Part shown: in pieces, positions 17,382 to 25,399 of the stretch
Layout of the letters: the number at the start of each line of letters is the position of its first letter
How positions within the stretch are numbered: position 1 is the stretch's first letter
NCBI GenBank assembly: GCA_000170815.1
Contig: ABCO01000002.1
Location: 124,001-188,000 of the forward strand
Direction: 5' to 3'
Origin: an unidentified eubacterium SCB49
Lineage (GTDB): Bacteria > Bacteroidota > Bacteroidia > Flavobacteriales > Flavobacteriaceae
Length of the DNA: 64,000 nucleotides
Translations under genes and position numbers: made by a program
Notes under the pieces: generated by a model
Database searches by the model: none
What the model was told of the DNA's origin: nothing
The model's input: the letters and a program-made list of their open reading frames with translations, nothing else

Positions 17382-18127
17382 TACAAACCAATTTAATATT
17401 GCTAAAAAAGCGGTCGTTAAGACCAGTGTTTACGTTGCCGCAGTAGTGATTAATACATGTATTTGTCCCAAATCTGTCCCGGGACAATACGTCTTAGTTA
17501 CTATGCTTATTAGGGTGTTAGCTTTTTAGGACACATAATGATCATTATATTTTTCAAAAAACAACATCATTCTCTTTGTAAATTACTAGCAACTACTATC
17601 ATTTCGATAACTACGATTTGACAATAAACGCTAGTTTCACATCTGTACAAAAATCCAAAATCCCTATTATTATATATTTATTTTTATTTATTATTCTCTA
17701 TAAATAGTAGTGAAATTTTGTAAGGCTGTAATATAAAAACATTAAACGTTAAAAACCAAACACTTAAGCCCTTACAAAATCTCACAAAACCTCACAAAAA
17801 GCCCTTATTCCTTACAAAAGTATACCTGTCTCAGTCAAAAAACAATAGTTTTTACTGCTTTTCTCTAAATTCTCATTCTATTTTGCAAAAATGTAAGGTG
17901 TAGAAATGTTCCATAATGTGGGAAATATTAGAATTATCATCTGAAACCAATACTAATGTTGCCCATTTTAAAAACATAGGCTATGTTGATGTTGATAATA
18001 TGTTATGGAAAGTTTATTGAAGTAATATTATAGTAGAAGATGGAATATATGAAACAACAGCTGTCTACAATAACACTAAATAGAAACGCGCTACAGACAC
18101 AGCTATCATTGTCGAGACAAAGAACTA
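17382..18127. repeat. Left-end noncoding region with integrase-type repeats
   Basis: 746 bp without an intact gene. It holds the 19-bp repeat TTGTCCCAAATCTGTCCCG (17463-17481), matching 44633-44651 with one difference. It also holds CCTTACAAAA-type motifs at 17716-17725 (reverse), 17770-17779, 17790-17799 (one mismatch) and 17810-17819 (extended ATTCCTTACAAAA 17807-17819). Equivalent motifs lie at the right end. A degenerate ORF occupies 17916-18083. The region probably carries recombination or regulatory sites of the island. Confidence 0.6.
17916..18083 (+). pseudogene. Degenerate ORF fragment with in-frame TGA
   Basis: An ATG at 17916 opens a 34-codon frame (MWEILELSSE...) ending in TGA at 18018-18020. 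The same frame continues without interruption for 20 more codons to TAG at 18081. The composition looks protein-like, but the family is not recognised. It may be a relic of a cargo gene, or chance. Confidence 0.3.
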
Positions 18128-18763
18128 TTACTTTAAAGAATCACAGATATGCTTCTTAATCATATATTTTGTTATTTCATTTAATGTTTTTCCGTTAACA
18201 GGATGTACACCTGGGCTAGTAAATAATTCTAAATCATTCTCTCCTCTTTTGTAATACCAAACGTTTACGCTTCCATCTTCATTAATAAAAAAACCTTCAG
18301 TGCAATTCGCTTCTATTTTTTTAAAGTTAGCAAATAGACTTTGATCTATTGGTTTTGCATCTACCTCTTCACAATGAATTTTCACAAAATGATCCTTATC
18401 CCAAATCATACATTTTTTTCGAGTCGTATTATACACGAAAAACGCAACAATTATTATCAAAGCCAATAATGCCCATTGATACCATTTTGCAGAAACAGAT
18501 TTTGTATTTCTTTTATCCAAATAGCTCTTGTAATCTTCAAAACCTAAATAGATGGATAGATGATCTTTTGCTGTTTTAGAAATATTAAATGATTCGTTTT
18601 TTTCCAACTTTCTATAATACCCTCTAATAGAATCAGCCGTGGTAGGAAGAGAACATTTATTCTCAAGTTCATTATATATATGAGTCGCTAAACCCAAAGC
18701 TGTATTTGAAGCCCCCTCTTTTCTTGCTTTTTGAAATGCATCTTCGAGTAATTTTTCTGTCAT
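18128..18763 (-). CDS. Hypothetical membrane protein, 211 residues
   Basis: Residues 1-85 are helical and soluble, with a Lys/Glu-rich start and a block (TTADSIRGYYRKLEKNES, then AKDHLSIYLGFEDYKSYL) that resembles short DNA- or partner-binding helices seen at the start of flavobacterial hypothetical proteins. A single membrane segment spans about 93-111. The C-terminal 100 residues are a small mixed domain with four cysteines (about 117, 131, 154 and 207). The TM orientation is uncertain. Family unknown. It is the only gene in the island's left part on the minus strand, and a set of four 11-bp repeats lies 65-108 bp upstream of its ATG. Confidence 0.6.
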   Translation of the reverse strand: MTEKLLEDAFQKARKEGASNTALGLATHIYNELENKCSLPTTADSIRGYYRKLEKNESFNISKTAKDHLSIYLGFEDYKSYLDKRNTKSVSAKWYQWALLALIIIVAFFVYNTTRKKCMIWDKDHFVKIHCEEVDAKPIDQSLFANFKKIEANCTEGFFINEDGSVNVWYYKRGENDLELFTSPGVHPVNGKTLNEITKYMIKKHICDSLK

Positions 18764-18827
18764 ATCAATCTTAAATTGTAGCTGCCTGAAAATTACAACA
18801 ACTTACTGAGAATTCAATGTATAATTA

Positions 18828-18871
18828 CTTCCCAACATCTTCCCAACTCTTTCCCAATGCTTTCCCAGGTC
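18828..18871. repeat. Four tandem 11-bp repeats (YTTCCCAANNY)
   Basis: Four consecutive 11-bp units share TTCCCA: CTTCCCAACAT, CTTCCCAACTC, TTTCCCAATGC, TTTCCCAGGTC. The period is about one helical turn, so a protein array could bind one face of the DNA. It lies upstream of the minus-strand membrane protein. The rest of the 375-bp gap 18764-19138 shows only AT-rich sequence with a hairpin-like GGCTTTTAGCC near 19068. Confidence 0.55.
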
Positions 18872-19138
18872 ATTAATAGTAGATGTTTATTTATTTGCCT
18901 CTGTATTGTTGATCACCCGAGCGTAATAGGGTTTACGATTATTTCAACAGTACAAAATAGAGTTGTGAAGTAATTTAATTAGATCATTTGAGAAGTAATC
19001 TAATACACCTTACTCCAACACTCTAAACTTCTCAAAAGAAGAGTTTCTCTTCAATTTAATGTATGGCTTTTAGCCTAGCCCATAAAACTGAGCATGTCTC
19101 GGACAGCCATACCTATGTCCAATTTTTAAATAACTCAA

Positions 19139-19297
19139 ATGAAAAAAATACAATATATAATGCTTTCTTGTACGCTAGTTACACTCCTTTTCTCTTGTAC
19201 TCCAGAAAGTACAATCAACCCCTCTAGTGAGGTTGCTTGTTGTGGAGAAGATGGACACATACCACCTCCCCCACCACCAATTGATGATGGAAAATAA
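19139..19297 (+). CDS. Small lipoprotein, 52 residues
   Basis: ATG at 19139 to TAA at 19295-19297. The N-terminus is a lipoprotein signal (MLSCTLVTLLFSC, lipidated Cys at residue 20). The mature peptide is short: a Ser/Thr/Pro stretch, a CC pair (34-35), GEDGH, six consecutive prolines and IDDGK. A strong terminator follows at 19318-19348, which supports a real transcript. No family recognised. Mature size is about 33 residues, so it could be a surface peptide or small inhibitor. Its presence inside an island next to secreted hydrolases suggests exported cargo. Confidence 0.6.
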   Translation: MKKIQYIMLSCTLVTLLFSCTPESTINPSSEVACCGEDGHIPPPPPPIDDGK

Positions 19298-19317
19298 TTA
19301 GTCTAGTTCTTAATTTT

Positions 19318-19348
19318 GAGGAATGAAAAAAATAAATTTTCATTCCTC
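19318..19348 (+). terminator. Terminator of the small lipoprotein gene
   Basis: A 12-bp perfect stem GAGGAATGAAAA (19318-19329) with TTTTCATTCCTC (19337-19348) is followed by a short T run (CTTTTTG). Confidence 0.75.
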
Positions 19349-19782
19349 ACTTTTTGATTCTCACACACTTTTTAAAACTATCAATCTAACATTTTATAGA
19401 TAGCGTTACTTCACTATAATTGGTTTAAAGACAATAACCAGTTAAGTAGTGTAAAATTCAACTCTAAATTAATTATAAAGACCCAACTTACGGAAACCCG
19501 TAACAACCACATCTAATTATTATTTAGGTTTGAAAAAAAATAATAAACAACCAAATATATGATTACAACTGAACTGGACTGCTATCTATTTACATAGATA
19601 AAAACCTGAGTAAAGAGAATATATTACTACTTTAAATTAATAATTATAGTAGTAATACAATCTTTTTAAGATTAAAGGAAGAACTTCTAATATTCAAAAT
19701 AATGAATAAACTGATGAGGATACAGAGCAACAAAAAGTTACTTATGATCATAGTAGTAATAGAGTATAAAAAAACAGAGTAA
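19349..19782. other. AT-rich gap with 14-bp palindrome-like element
   Basis: No gene seen. TACGGAAACCCGTA at 19489-19502 is the reverse complement of the element at 15923-15936. The remainder is AT-rich leader sequence ahead of the SGNH hydrolase gene. Confidence 0.5.
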
Positions 19783-20496
19783 ATGACAAAAAATAAATAT
19801 TTGATTGTAAATTTTATATTGATTTTTTTATTGATTTTAATCGCAGTATACGAAAAGTATCCTTCAAAAATTCATGCTAAATTAAAATTAGAAAAAAATA
19901 CAGAACAATCATATTCTGGCAACTGGAGATATAAACATGAATTAAAATTATATAAATCCTATCAAAAAAAAGGTAATGTTGTGATGTTGGGAAATTCAAT
20001 TACATATCGCGCTAATTGGAATGAATTATTAAATAGAGAGGATATTATAAATAGAGGAATTGGTGCCGACATTACAGAAGGCTTTTTGGCTCGTATGGAA
20101 TATGTCTATAATGTAAACCCCAAATTATGTTTCGTAATGGGTGGAGTGAATGATTTAACAAGAGGTATAAAACCTGAAATTATCTCAAATAATTTATATA
20201 ACATCACAAAAGAATTAAACAAAAAAAACATAAAACCAATCCTTTTTTCAATATTATATACAGCAAAAAGTTATCCAAATTATAAAGATTTTAATCGATC
20301 AGTAAAACTATCGAATGATAAAATAAAAAAGATGTGTGCAAATAATTCAATTGAATATATTGACCTAAATAAAATTCTTTCAGAAAATGAGATATTAAAA
20401 GATGAATATTCTTTTGACGGTATCCATTTAACCGTGTTAGCATATGAAAAATGGAAAGAAATAATTACACCAATTATTGAACGAGAAATAGAATAG
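19783..20496 (+). CDS. SGNH/GDSL-family hydrolase, exported or membrane-anchored
   Basis: 237 residues. An uncleaved or cleaved N-terminal hydrophobic segment (about 7-22) is followed by the SGNH blocks: block I GNSIT (nucleophile S72), the block II glycine region NRGIGAD, block III GGVND, and block V DGIHL (Asp and His of the triad). These enzymes hydrolyse esters or acetyl groups on sugars, lipids or peptidoglycan, and the layout fits the GDSL-like lipase/acylhydrolase family. The gene stands alone, 134 bp before an exported endonuclease-like lipoprotein. Enzyme class sure, substrate unknown. Confidence 0.85.
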   Translation: MTKNKYLIVNFILIFLLILIAVYEKYPSKIHAKLKLEKNTEQSYSGNWRYKHELKLYKSYQKKGNVVMLGNSITYRANWNELLNREDIINRGIGADITEGFLARMEYVYNVNPKLCFVMGGVNDLTRGIKPEIISNNLYNITKELNKKNIKPILFSILYTAKSYPNYKDFNRSVKLSNDKIKKMCANNSIEYIDLNKILSENEILKDEYSFDGIHLTVLAYEKWKEIITPIIEREIE

Positions 20497-20630
20497 GCAA
20501 CAAATAAATAATTGCTAGTTTTACCTTATTAACGAAAATTCTTACAGATATTAAATTTGTGAATTTTAAACAAATTAAGCCCTTAACACAAGTAACTAAT
20601 ATTATTTAAGAACTCAATATTCTCAACCAC

Positions 20631-21557
20631 TTGAAAAATCAAACTCTTTATTTGCTAGCCTGCCTCTTTCTACTCTTTTCGTGTAAAAACGAGAGTAATC
20701 AAAATGTAGCCATACATAAAGGGGATATTTTTATTTCTGAAACATCAACAACACAAACAGATAAACACATTTCAAGTCTTAATGCAAAAGCCCCTACAAA
20801 GCATAGCATCATTTCTTGGAATATTAGGGACTTTGGACAGTCTAAAAATGATACAGAGATAAAAGCTATAGCTACTATTGTTAAAGATTTTGACATTGTT
20901 TTAATACAGGAAGTAGTTGCAAAACATCCAGGGGGTGCACAAGCCGTGGCAAAGCTTGCAGACCAACTAAACCGTATGGGATCAAAATGGGATTACAGTA
21001 TAAGCGACCCTACTAAAAGTCCTTCTGCTTATATGAGCGAACGCTATGCCTATTTATGGAAAACAGCTAGAGTAAGCTTAAAAGGAAAACCTTTTTTAGA
21101 TAAAGAACTTTCAAGTTTAGTATATCGTGAGCCTTATATAGCACACTTTCTTTTTAAAGGAACCTCAAAACCTATCGCAGTTATAAACTATCATTCAAGA
21201 AAACACGATGACCATCCAGAAAATGAGATTCAACATTTTTTAGACTACAACAAAAGGCTTAAAACTGATAACATCTTATTGTGTGGAGATTTTAACCTTA
21301 ATGAAGCCCACCCTGTGTGGAATTCATTTTATGATAACGGCTACAAAAATGCTATATCAAATACACCTACGACATTAAAAATGAAATGTAAAGACGGTAA
21401 CTACTTAAACCACTCCATTGATAATATGTATTGGCAAGGTGACTTTACTATTACAAGCGCAGGTAGTTTAGACTTCATACAGAAATGTGAAAATTTGACT
21501 AAAGCAAGACAACTTTCAGATCATCTACCTGTGTCTATCAATTTTAATTTAGAATAA
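20631..21557 (+). CDS. Endonuclease/exonuclease/phosphatase-family lipoprotein
   Basis: 308 residues using a TTG start at 20631. This start is chosen because it gives a clean lipoprotein signal (LLACLFLLFSC, Cys at residue 18). EEP motifs are all present: SWNIRDFG, DIVLIQEV (metal Glu), GDFNLNEAHP and SDHLPV (catalytic Asp-His). Proteins of this fold include DNase I-like nucleases, and the Bacteroidota versions are often secreted. An exported nuclease could degrade extracellular DNA. It is followed after 38 bp by a small secreted protein that is likely co-transcribed. Fold sure; DNase activity is a likely inference. Confidence 0.82.
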   Translation: MKNQTLYLLACLFLLFSCKNESNQNVAIHKGDIFISETSTTQTDKHISSLNAKAPTKHSIISWNIRDFGQSKNDTEIKAIATIVKDFDIVLIQEVVAKHPGGAQAVAKLADQLNRMGSKWDYSISDPTKSPSAYMSERYAYLWKTARVSLKGKPFLDKELSSLVYREPYIAHFLFKGTSKPIAVINYHSRKHDDHPENEIQHFLDYNKRLKTDNILLCGDFNLNEAHPVWNSFYDNGYKNAISNTPTTLKMKCKDGNYLNHSIDNMYWQGDFTITSAGSLDFIQKCENLTKARQLSDHLPVSINFNLE

Positions 21558-21595
21558 ACCTTTAAAAACAAAATTATCACTAACCTCTATTTATC

Positions 21596-21967
21596 ATGAA
21601 AAAACAACTTACAATCTTCACTATCATCCTATTATGTTTTATAGTAAAAACAAATGGACAGTCTGTATCTTGCCAAGAACTTCACGATTTTATAGTCGAA
21701 GAAGGCTACCAAAGCTCTACAGTAAGTAGCTACACAATGAACTCTAGCTGGCTAAAAAAAGTTACCAAATACACGTATAATTATAAAAACTTTGTCGTAG
21801 CAGAAATTAAAAAGAACGAATATTCATACCAGACCAACACCTATGTATTTTGTGGTATATCAGATTATAATTGGAGTCAATTTAAATATGGTGGCTATGG
21901 TGAGTCTGATTCTTATGGTGAGCGTTTTCATAAATACATTTTTGACTATCAATGTAATTGTAATTAA
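21596..21967 (+). CDS. Small secreted protein, KTSC-like C-terminus
   Basis: 123 residues with a signal peptide ending KTNGQ (about residue 22). The mature part has Cys residues at about 26 and 84 and a terminal CNCN. The segment from SSWLKKVTKYTYN to FHKYIFDYQ alternates Tyr-rich strands and resembles the KTSC fold (Y.Y..V...W..F......G..F...I). It lies 38 bp after the EEP lipoprotein, suggesting a secreted pair, possibly enzyme and inhibitor or enzyme and carrier. The KTSC comparison is by eye only. Confidence 0.55.
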   Translation: MKKQLTIFTIILLCFIVKTNGQSVSCQELHDFIVEEGYQSSTVSSYTMNSSWLKKVTKYTYNYKNFVVAEIKKNEYSYQTNTYVFCGISDYNWSQFKYGGYGESDSYGERFHKYIFDYQCNCN

Positions 21968-22313
21968 CCTATAAATAAGTATAGCATACTAAACTTATTA
22001 GCAACCTATATAACATACTAAATAGCATACTAAACCTACTAACTGTTAGATTAACAAACGGACTAGGAAGTTTAAAAAAACAAAACTAGCATACTAACAG
22101 CCCTAAACATACTATACTAAAACCAACAACACCAAAACATTACACACACATAATCAATCACTTAAACAACACTAATGTATTACTTAAACTTACGAACTAT
22201 ATTAAGATGTATTTTTTAAGTACTACCTGTATATTTTTTTTAACTTTGAGTACTCCCCTATTTGTCCATAACATTGGTGATGGAATTTAAGTTTAATTGA
22301 CAAGAACCAAATA
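21968..22313 (+). promoter_or_regulatory. hsdR leader: CATACTAA repeats and TAACTTTG box
   Basis: The 346-bp gap before hsdR contains five scattered copies of RCATACTA (near 21983, 22013, 22024, 22089 and 22107). The box TAACTTTG at 22241-22248 fits the Bacteroidota -7 consensus, although no clear TTG is seen at -33. The segment 22241-22313 is nearly repeated at 9920-9993, so this leader was duplicated with the gene. The repeats are outside the duplicated part. Confidence 0.5.
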
Positions 22314-25300
22314 ATGAGTAAATTATTTAACGAAGACACTAGGGTTAAAATACCTTCCATATTACATTTAATCCAACTGGGTTACGTGTATCTATCTTTA
22401 AAAGATAACGAATGGGATGAAAACACTAACATCTTCACCTCCATATTTAAAGAGCAATTAAAGAAAATAAATAACACTCTATCTGAGAAGGAAATTCAAA
22501 AGGTGTATGATGATATTTCTATCTCTTTAGAAAACGAAGATCTTGGTCGTGCTTTTTTTAATAAACTAGTAGATCAATCTGGAGTTAAACTAATTGACTT
22601 CGAGAATTTTGACAATAACTCTTTTCACGTTGTCACAGAACTACCCTATAAAAAAGATGACGAAACTTTTAGGCCAGATATCATTCTATTAATTAATGGG
22701 ATGCCATTGGTTTTTATAGAAGTTAAAAAACCAAATAACCGAGACGGTGTTCAAGATGAACATAGAAGAATGCAACGCCGTTTTCAGAATAAAAAATTTA
22801 GAAAGTTTATTAACTTGACTCAACTCATGGTGTTTTCTAACAACATGAAATATAGTGATGAAGATACCCAAATGCTAGAAGGGGCTTTTTATAGCACTAC
22901 CAATTACTATAAACCTATCTTTAATTTTTTTAGAGAAGAAGAGACATTTGATTTAAATAAACTCTTACAACCACTTACAGAAGAAACAGAGAACTTTGTT
23001 TTAAAAGACACCAATTTGTTGAGTATTAAAAGCAACAAAGAGTACCTCTCTAACAAAAAACCAACTACAGCTACAAATAGAATATCAACATCACTTTTTA
23101 GTAGAGATCGTTTAAAGTTTATTTTACAATATGCTTTTGCTTATGTAGAAGAAGAAAAAGGTTTAGAGAAACACGTGATGCGTTATCCACAACTTTTTGC
23201 TACAAAAGCAATAGAAAACAAGCTGGAAAACGGAATTAAAAAAGGGATTATCTGGCATACACAAGGTTCTGGTAAAACCGCATTAGCATTTTTTAATGTA
23301 AAGCACCTTACACACTATTTTCAAAAGAAAAATGTAATCCCTAAGTTTTACTTTATTGTAGATAGACTAGACCTGTTAACACAAGCAGCAAAAGAGTTTA
23401 CTGCGCGTGGATTAGTGGTGCATAAAATAGATTCTAGAGAGGCTTTTAGTCAAGATATTAAGTCTACTAAAGTAATACACAATGATTCTGGGAAAGCAGA
23501 GATCACTGTTGTGAATATCCAAAAGTTTAAAGATGATCCAGATGTTATAAAAAACAATGATTATAATTTAAGCGTGCAACGTGTTTTCTTTTTAGATGAA
23601 GTACACAGAAGCTATAACCCCAAAGGTAGTTTTTTAGCCAATCTAGAGTTAGCAGATAAACACGCCATTAAAATAGGATTAACAGGTACGCCACTACTAG
23701 GCTCAGAGTATAATTCTAAAACCTTGTTTGGTGATTACATACATAAATATTACTATAACTTATCTATTAAAGACGGATACACTTTACGTTTAATTAGAGA
23801 AGAAATTGAGACCAACTATAAACTAGTTTTACAAGAAGCACTTGAGAGTATTAAGGTGCTGCAAGGCAATATTGATAAAAAGAAGCTGTTTGCAGATCAC
23901 AGATTTGTAACGCCTATGCTAGACTATATTGTAAAAGATATGGAGCAGGCTAGAATAGCTATGAATGATAATAGCATAGGTGGTATGGTAGTCTGTGACT
24001 CTTCTGACCAAGCTAAAATGATGTATGAGATTTTTCAGGAGACCTATGCTGCTAAAGGAAATACGGAGTTTAATATGGCAGCAGAAGAAAAACCTGCTAG
24101 CTATACTAGCAAGAAAAAACAAAATAGTGCCGTAAAAAAAGCACAAGTAATTTTACACGACATAGGCACTAAACAAGATCGTAGAGATTGGGTGAGCGAT
24201 TTTAAAGCTGGAAAACTAGATTTCCTTTTTGTTTATAATATGTTGCTTACTGGTTTTGATGCCAAGCGATTAAAAAAATTATACATAGGCCGTAAAATAA
24301 AATCGCATAACTTATTACAAACACTTACTAGAGTTAATAGAACCTATAAAACGCATAAATATGGTTTTGTAGTAGATTTTGCAGACATACAGAAAGAGTT
24401 TGATAAAACCAATCAAGATTATTTTAATGAATTGCAAAGCGAGTTAGGTGATGAAATGCAACACTACTCTAACTTGTTTAAAAAGCCTGAAGAAATTAAA
24501 AAAGAGATTGAAGAGATAAAAGACATTCTCTTTAGGTTTGACACGGAAAATGCAACGGTTTTCGGCGAGCAAATTTCTGAAGTAAACGATCTCACCGAAA
24601 TTAGAAAAATTGCTAAAGCGCTCAATAATTCTAAAGAGTTATACAACCTGATACGGCTGTCTGGTAATTTTGAACTTTTAGAGCGTTTAGATTTTAGAAA
24701 ACTCTCTGCATTGTCTAGATTAACTAATGAGAGACTTAGCCTTATTAACACACGTAATGCGCTAGAAAATAATGTTGAAACAGATGGTTTATTAAACACA
24801 GCGCTAGAAGATGTCATCTTTGCTTTTACGAAGGTGAAAGAGGAAGAAATGGTGCTGGCAGACGAACTTAAAGACATACTAGGTAAAACGCGCGAAATGC
24901 TTACTGGAAACTTTGACCATAAAGACCCTACGTTTGTTTCGCTAAAAGAAGAACTAGAACGCTTATTTAAAAAGAAAAACTTAAGCGAGGTTACAAAAGA
25001 AGAAATGGAAGCCAACATCAAGGCTTTAAACGATATTTATGATAAGGCAAAAAAACTAGAGCGCGAAAACCAGTTATTGCGCGCTAAATATGAATATGAT
25101 GCAAAATATGCACGCATACATAAACGCTTATTAGAGACAGACCCTTTAACCGATAGTGAACGCAAACTGTTTGAAGCTTTAAAAGGATTAAAAGAGGCTA
25201 TTGATGCTGAAATATTACAGAATTCAAAATTGTTAGAGAATGAGAGTTATGTAGAAAAAATGGTAATGCGTCTGGTAGTAAACCAATTTAAAAGAGAACA

Positions 25301-25391
25301 GAATATCCCTATTACAACCACAGATGTTAAACGTATTAATAGCCTTATTGTAAAAGAATATATAAACGAATACAACGGACACGTTGCTTAA
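22314..25391 (+). CDS. hsdR: Type I restriction enzyme, R subunit
   Basis: 1025 residues. The N-terminal PD-(D/E)XK nuclease shows D122 and E136-x-K138 (RPDIILL...FIEVKKP). The helicase motor follows with Walker A TQGSGKT (K321), a DEAD-like box LDEVHRS, a SAT-like GLTGTP and later GFDAKRLKKLYIGR plus QTLTRVNR (motif VI). The C-terminal 300 residues are helical, for docking on the methylase. HsdR translocates and cuts unmodified DNA as part of R2M2S. The three genes hsdR-hsdM-hsdS follow each other at spacing of 8 bp and an 8-bp overlap. A truncated copy of its first 60 codons lies at 9994. Confidence 0.95.
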   Translation: MSKLFNEDTRVKIPSILHLIQLGYVYLSLKDNEWDENTNIFTSIFKEQLKKINNTLSEKEIQKVYDDISISLENEDLGRAFFNKLVDQSGVKLIDFENFDNNSFHVVTELPYKKDDETFRPDIILLINGMPLVFIEVKKPNNRDGVQDEHRRMQRRFQNKKFRKFINLTQLMVFSNNMKYSDEDTQMLEGAFYSTTNYYKPIFNFFREEETFDLNKLLQPLTEETENFVLKDTNLLSIKSNKEYLSNKKPTTATNRISTSLFSRDRLKFILQYAFAYVEEEKGLEKHVMRYPQLFATKAIENKLENGIKKGIIWHTQGSGKTALAFFNVKHLTHYFQKKNVIPKFYFIVDRLDLLTQAAKEFTARGLVVHKIDSREAFSQDIKSTKVIHNDSGKAEITVVNIQKFKDDPDVIKNNDYNLSVQRVFFLDEVHRSYNPKGSFLANLELADKHAIKIGLTGTPLLGSEYNSKTLFGDYIHKYYYNLSIKDGYTLRLIREEIETNYKLVLQEALESIKVLQGNIDKKKLFADHRFVTPMLDYIVKDMEQARIAMNDNSIGGMVVCDSSDQAKMMYEIFQETYAAKGNTEFNMAAEEKPASYTSKKKQNSAVKKAQVILHDIGTKQDRRDWVSDFKAGKLDFLFVYNMLLTGFDAKRLKKLYIGRKIKSHNLLQTLTRVNRTYKTHKYGFVVDFADIQKEFDKTNQDYFNELQSELGDEMQHYSNLFKKPEEIKKEIEEIKDILFRFDTENATVFGEQISEVNDLTEIRKIAKALNNSKELYNLIRLSGNFELLERLDFRKLSALSRLTNERLSLINTRNALENNVETDGLLNTALEDVIFAFTKVKEEEMVLADELKDILGKTREMLTGNFDHKDPTFVSLKEELERLFKKKNLSEVTKEEMEANIKALNDIYDKAKKLERENQLLRAKYEYDAKYARIHKRLLETDPLTDSERKLFEALKGLKEAIDAEILQNSKLLENESYVEKMVMRLVVNQFKREQNIPITTTDVKRINSLIVKEYINEYNGHVA

Positions 25392-25399
25392 ATTATAAA

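Noticed and set aside
17185..17487. 100-codon minus-strand ORF over attL
   Set aside because: It runs through the terminator, the att core and the TTGTCCC repeat. The resemblance of its first residues (SRDRFGT) to the integrase upstream frame comes from the shared repeat, not from a protein.
18828..18871. Possible CRISPR array
   Set aside because: Units are 11 bp without spacers; no cas genes are present.
24464..25021. 185-codon antisense ORF in hsdR
   Set aside because: Serine/phenylalanine-rich shadow of an AT-rich helical coding region; no signal or family features.
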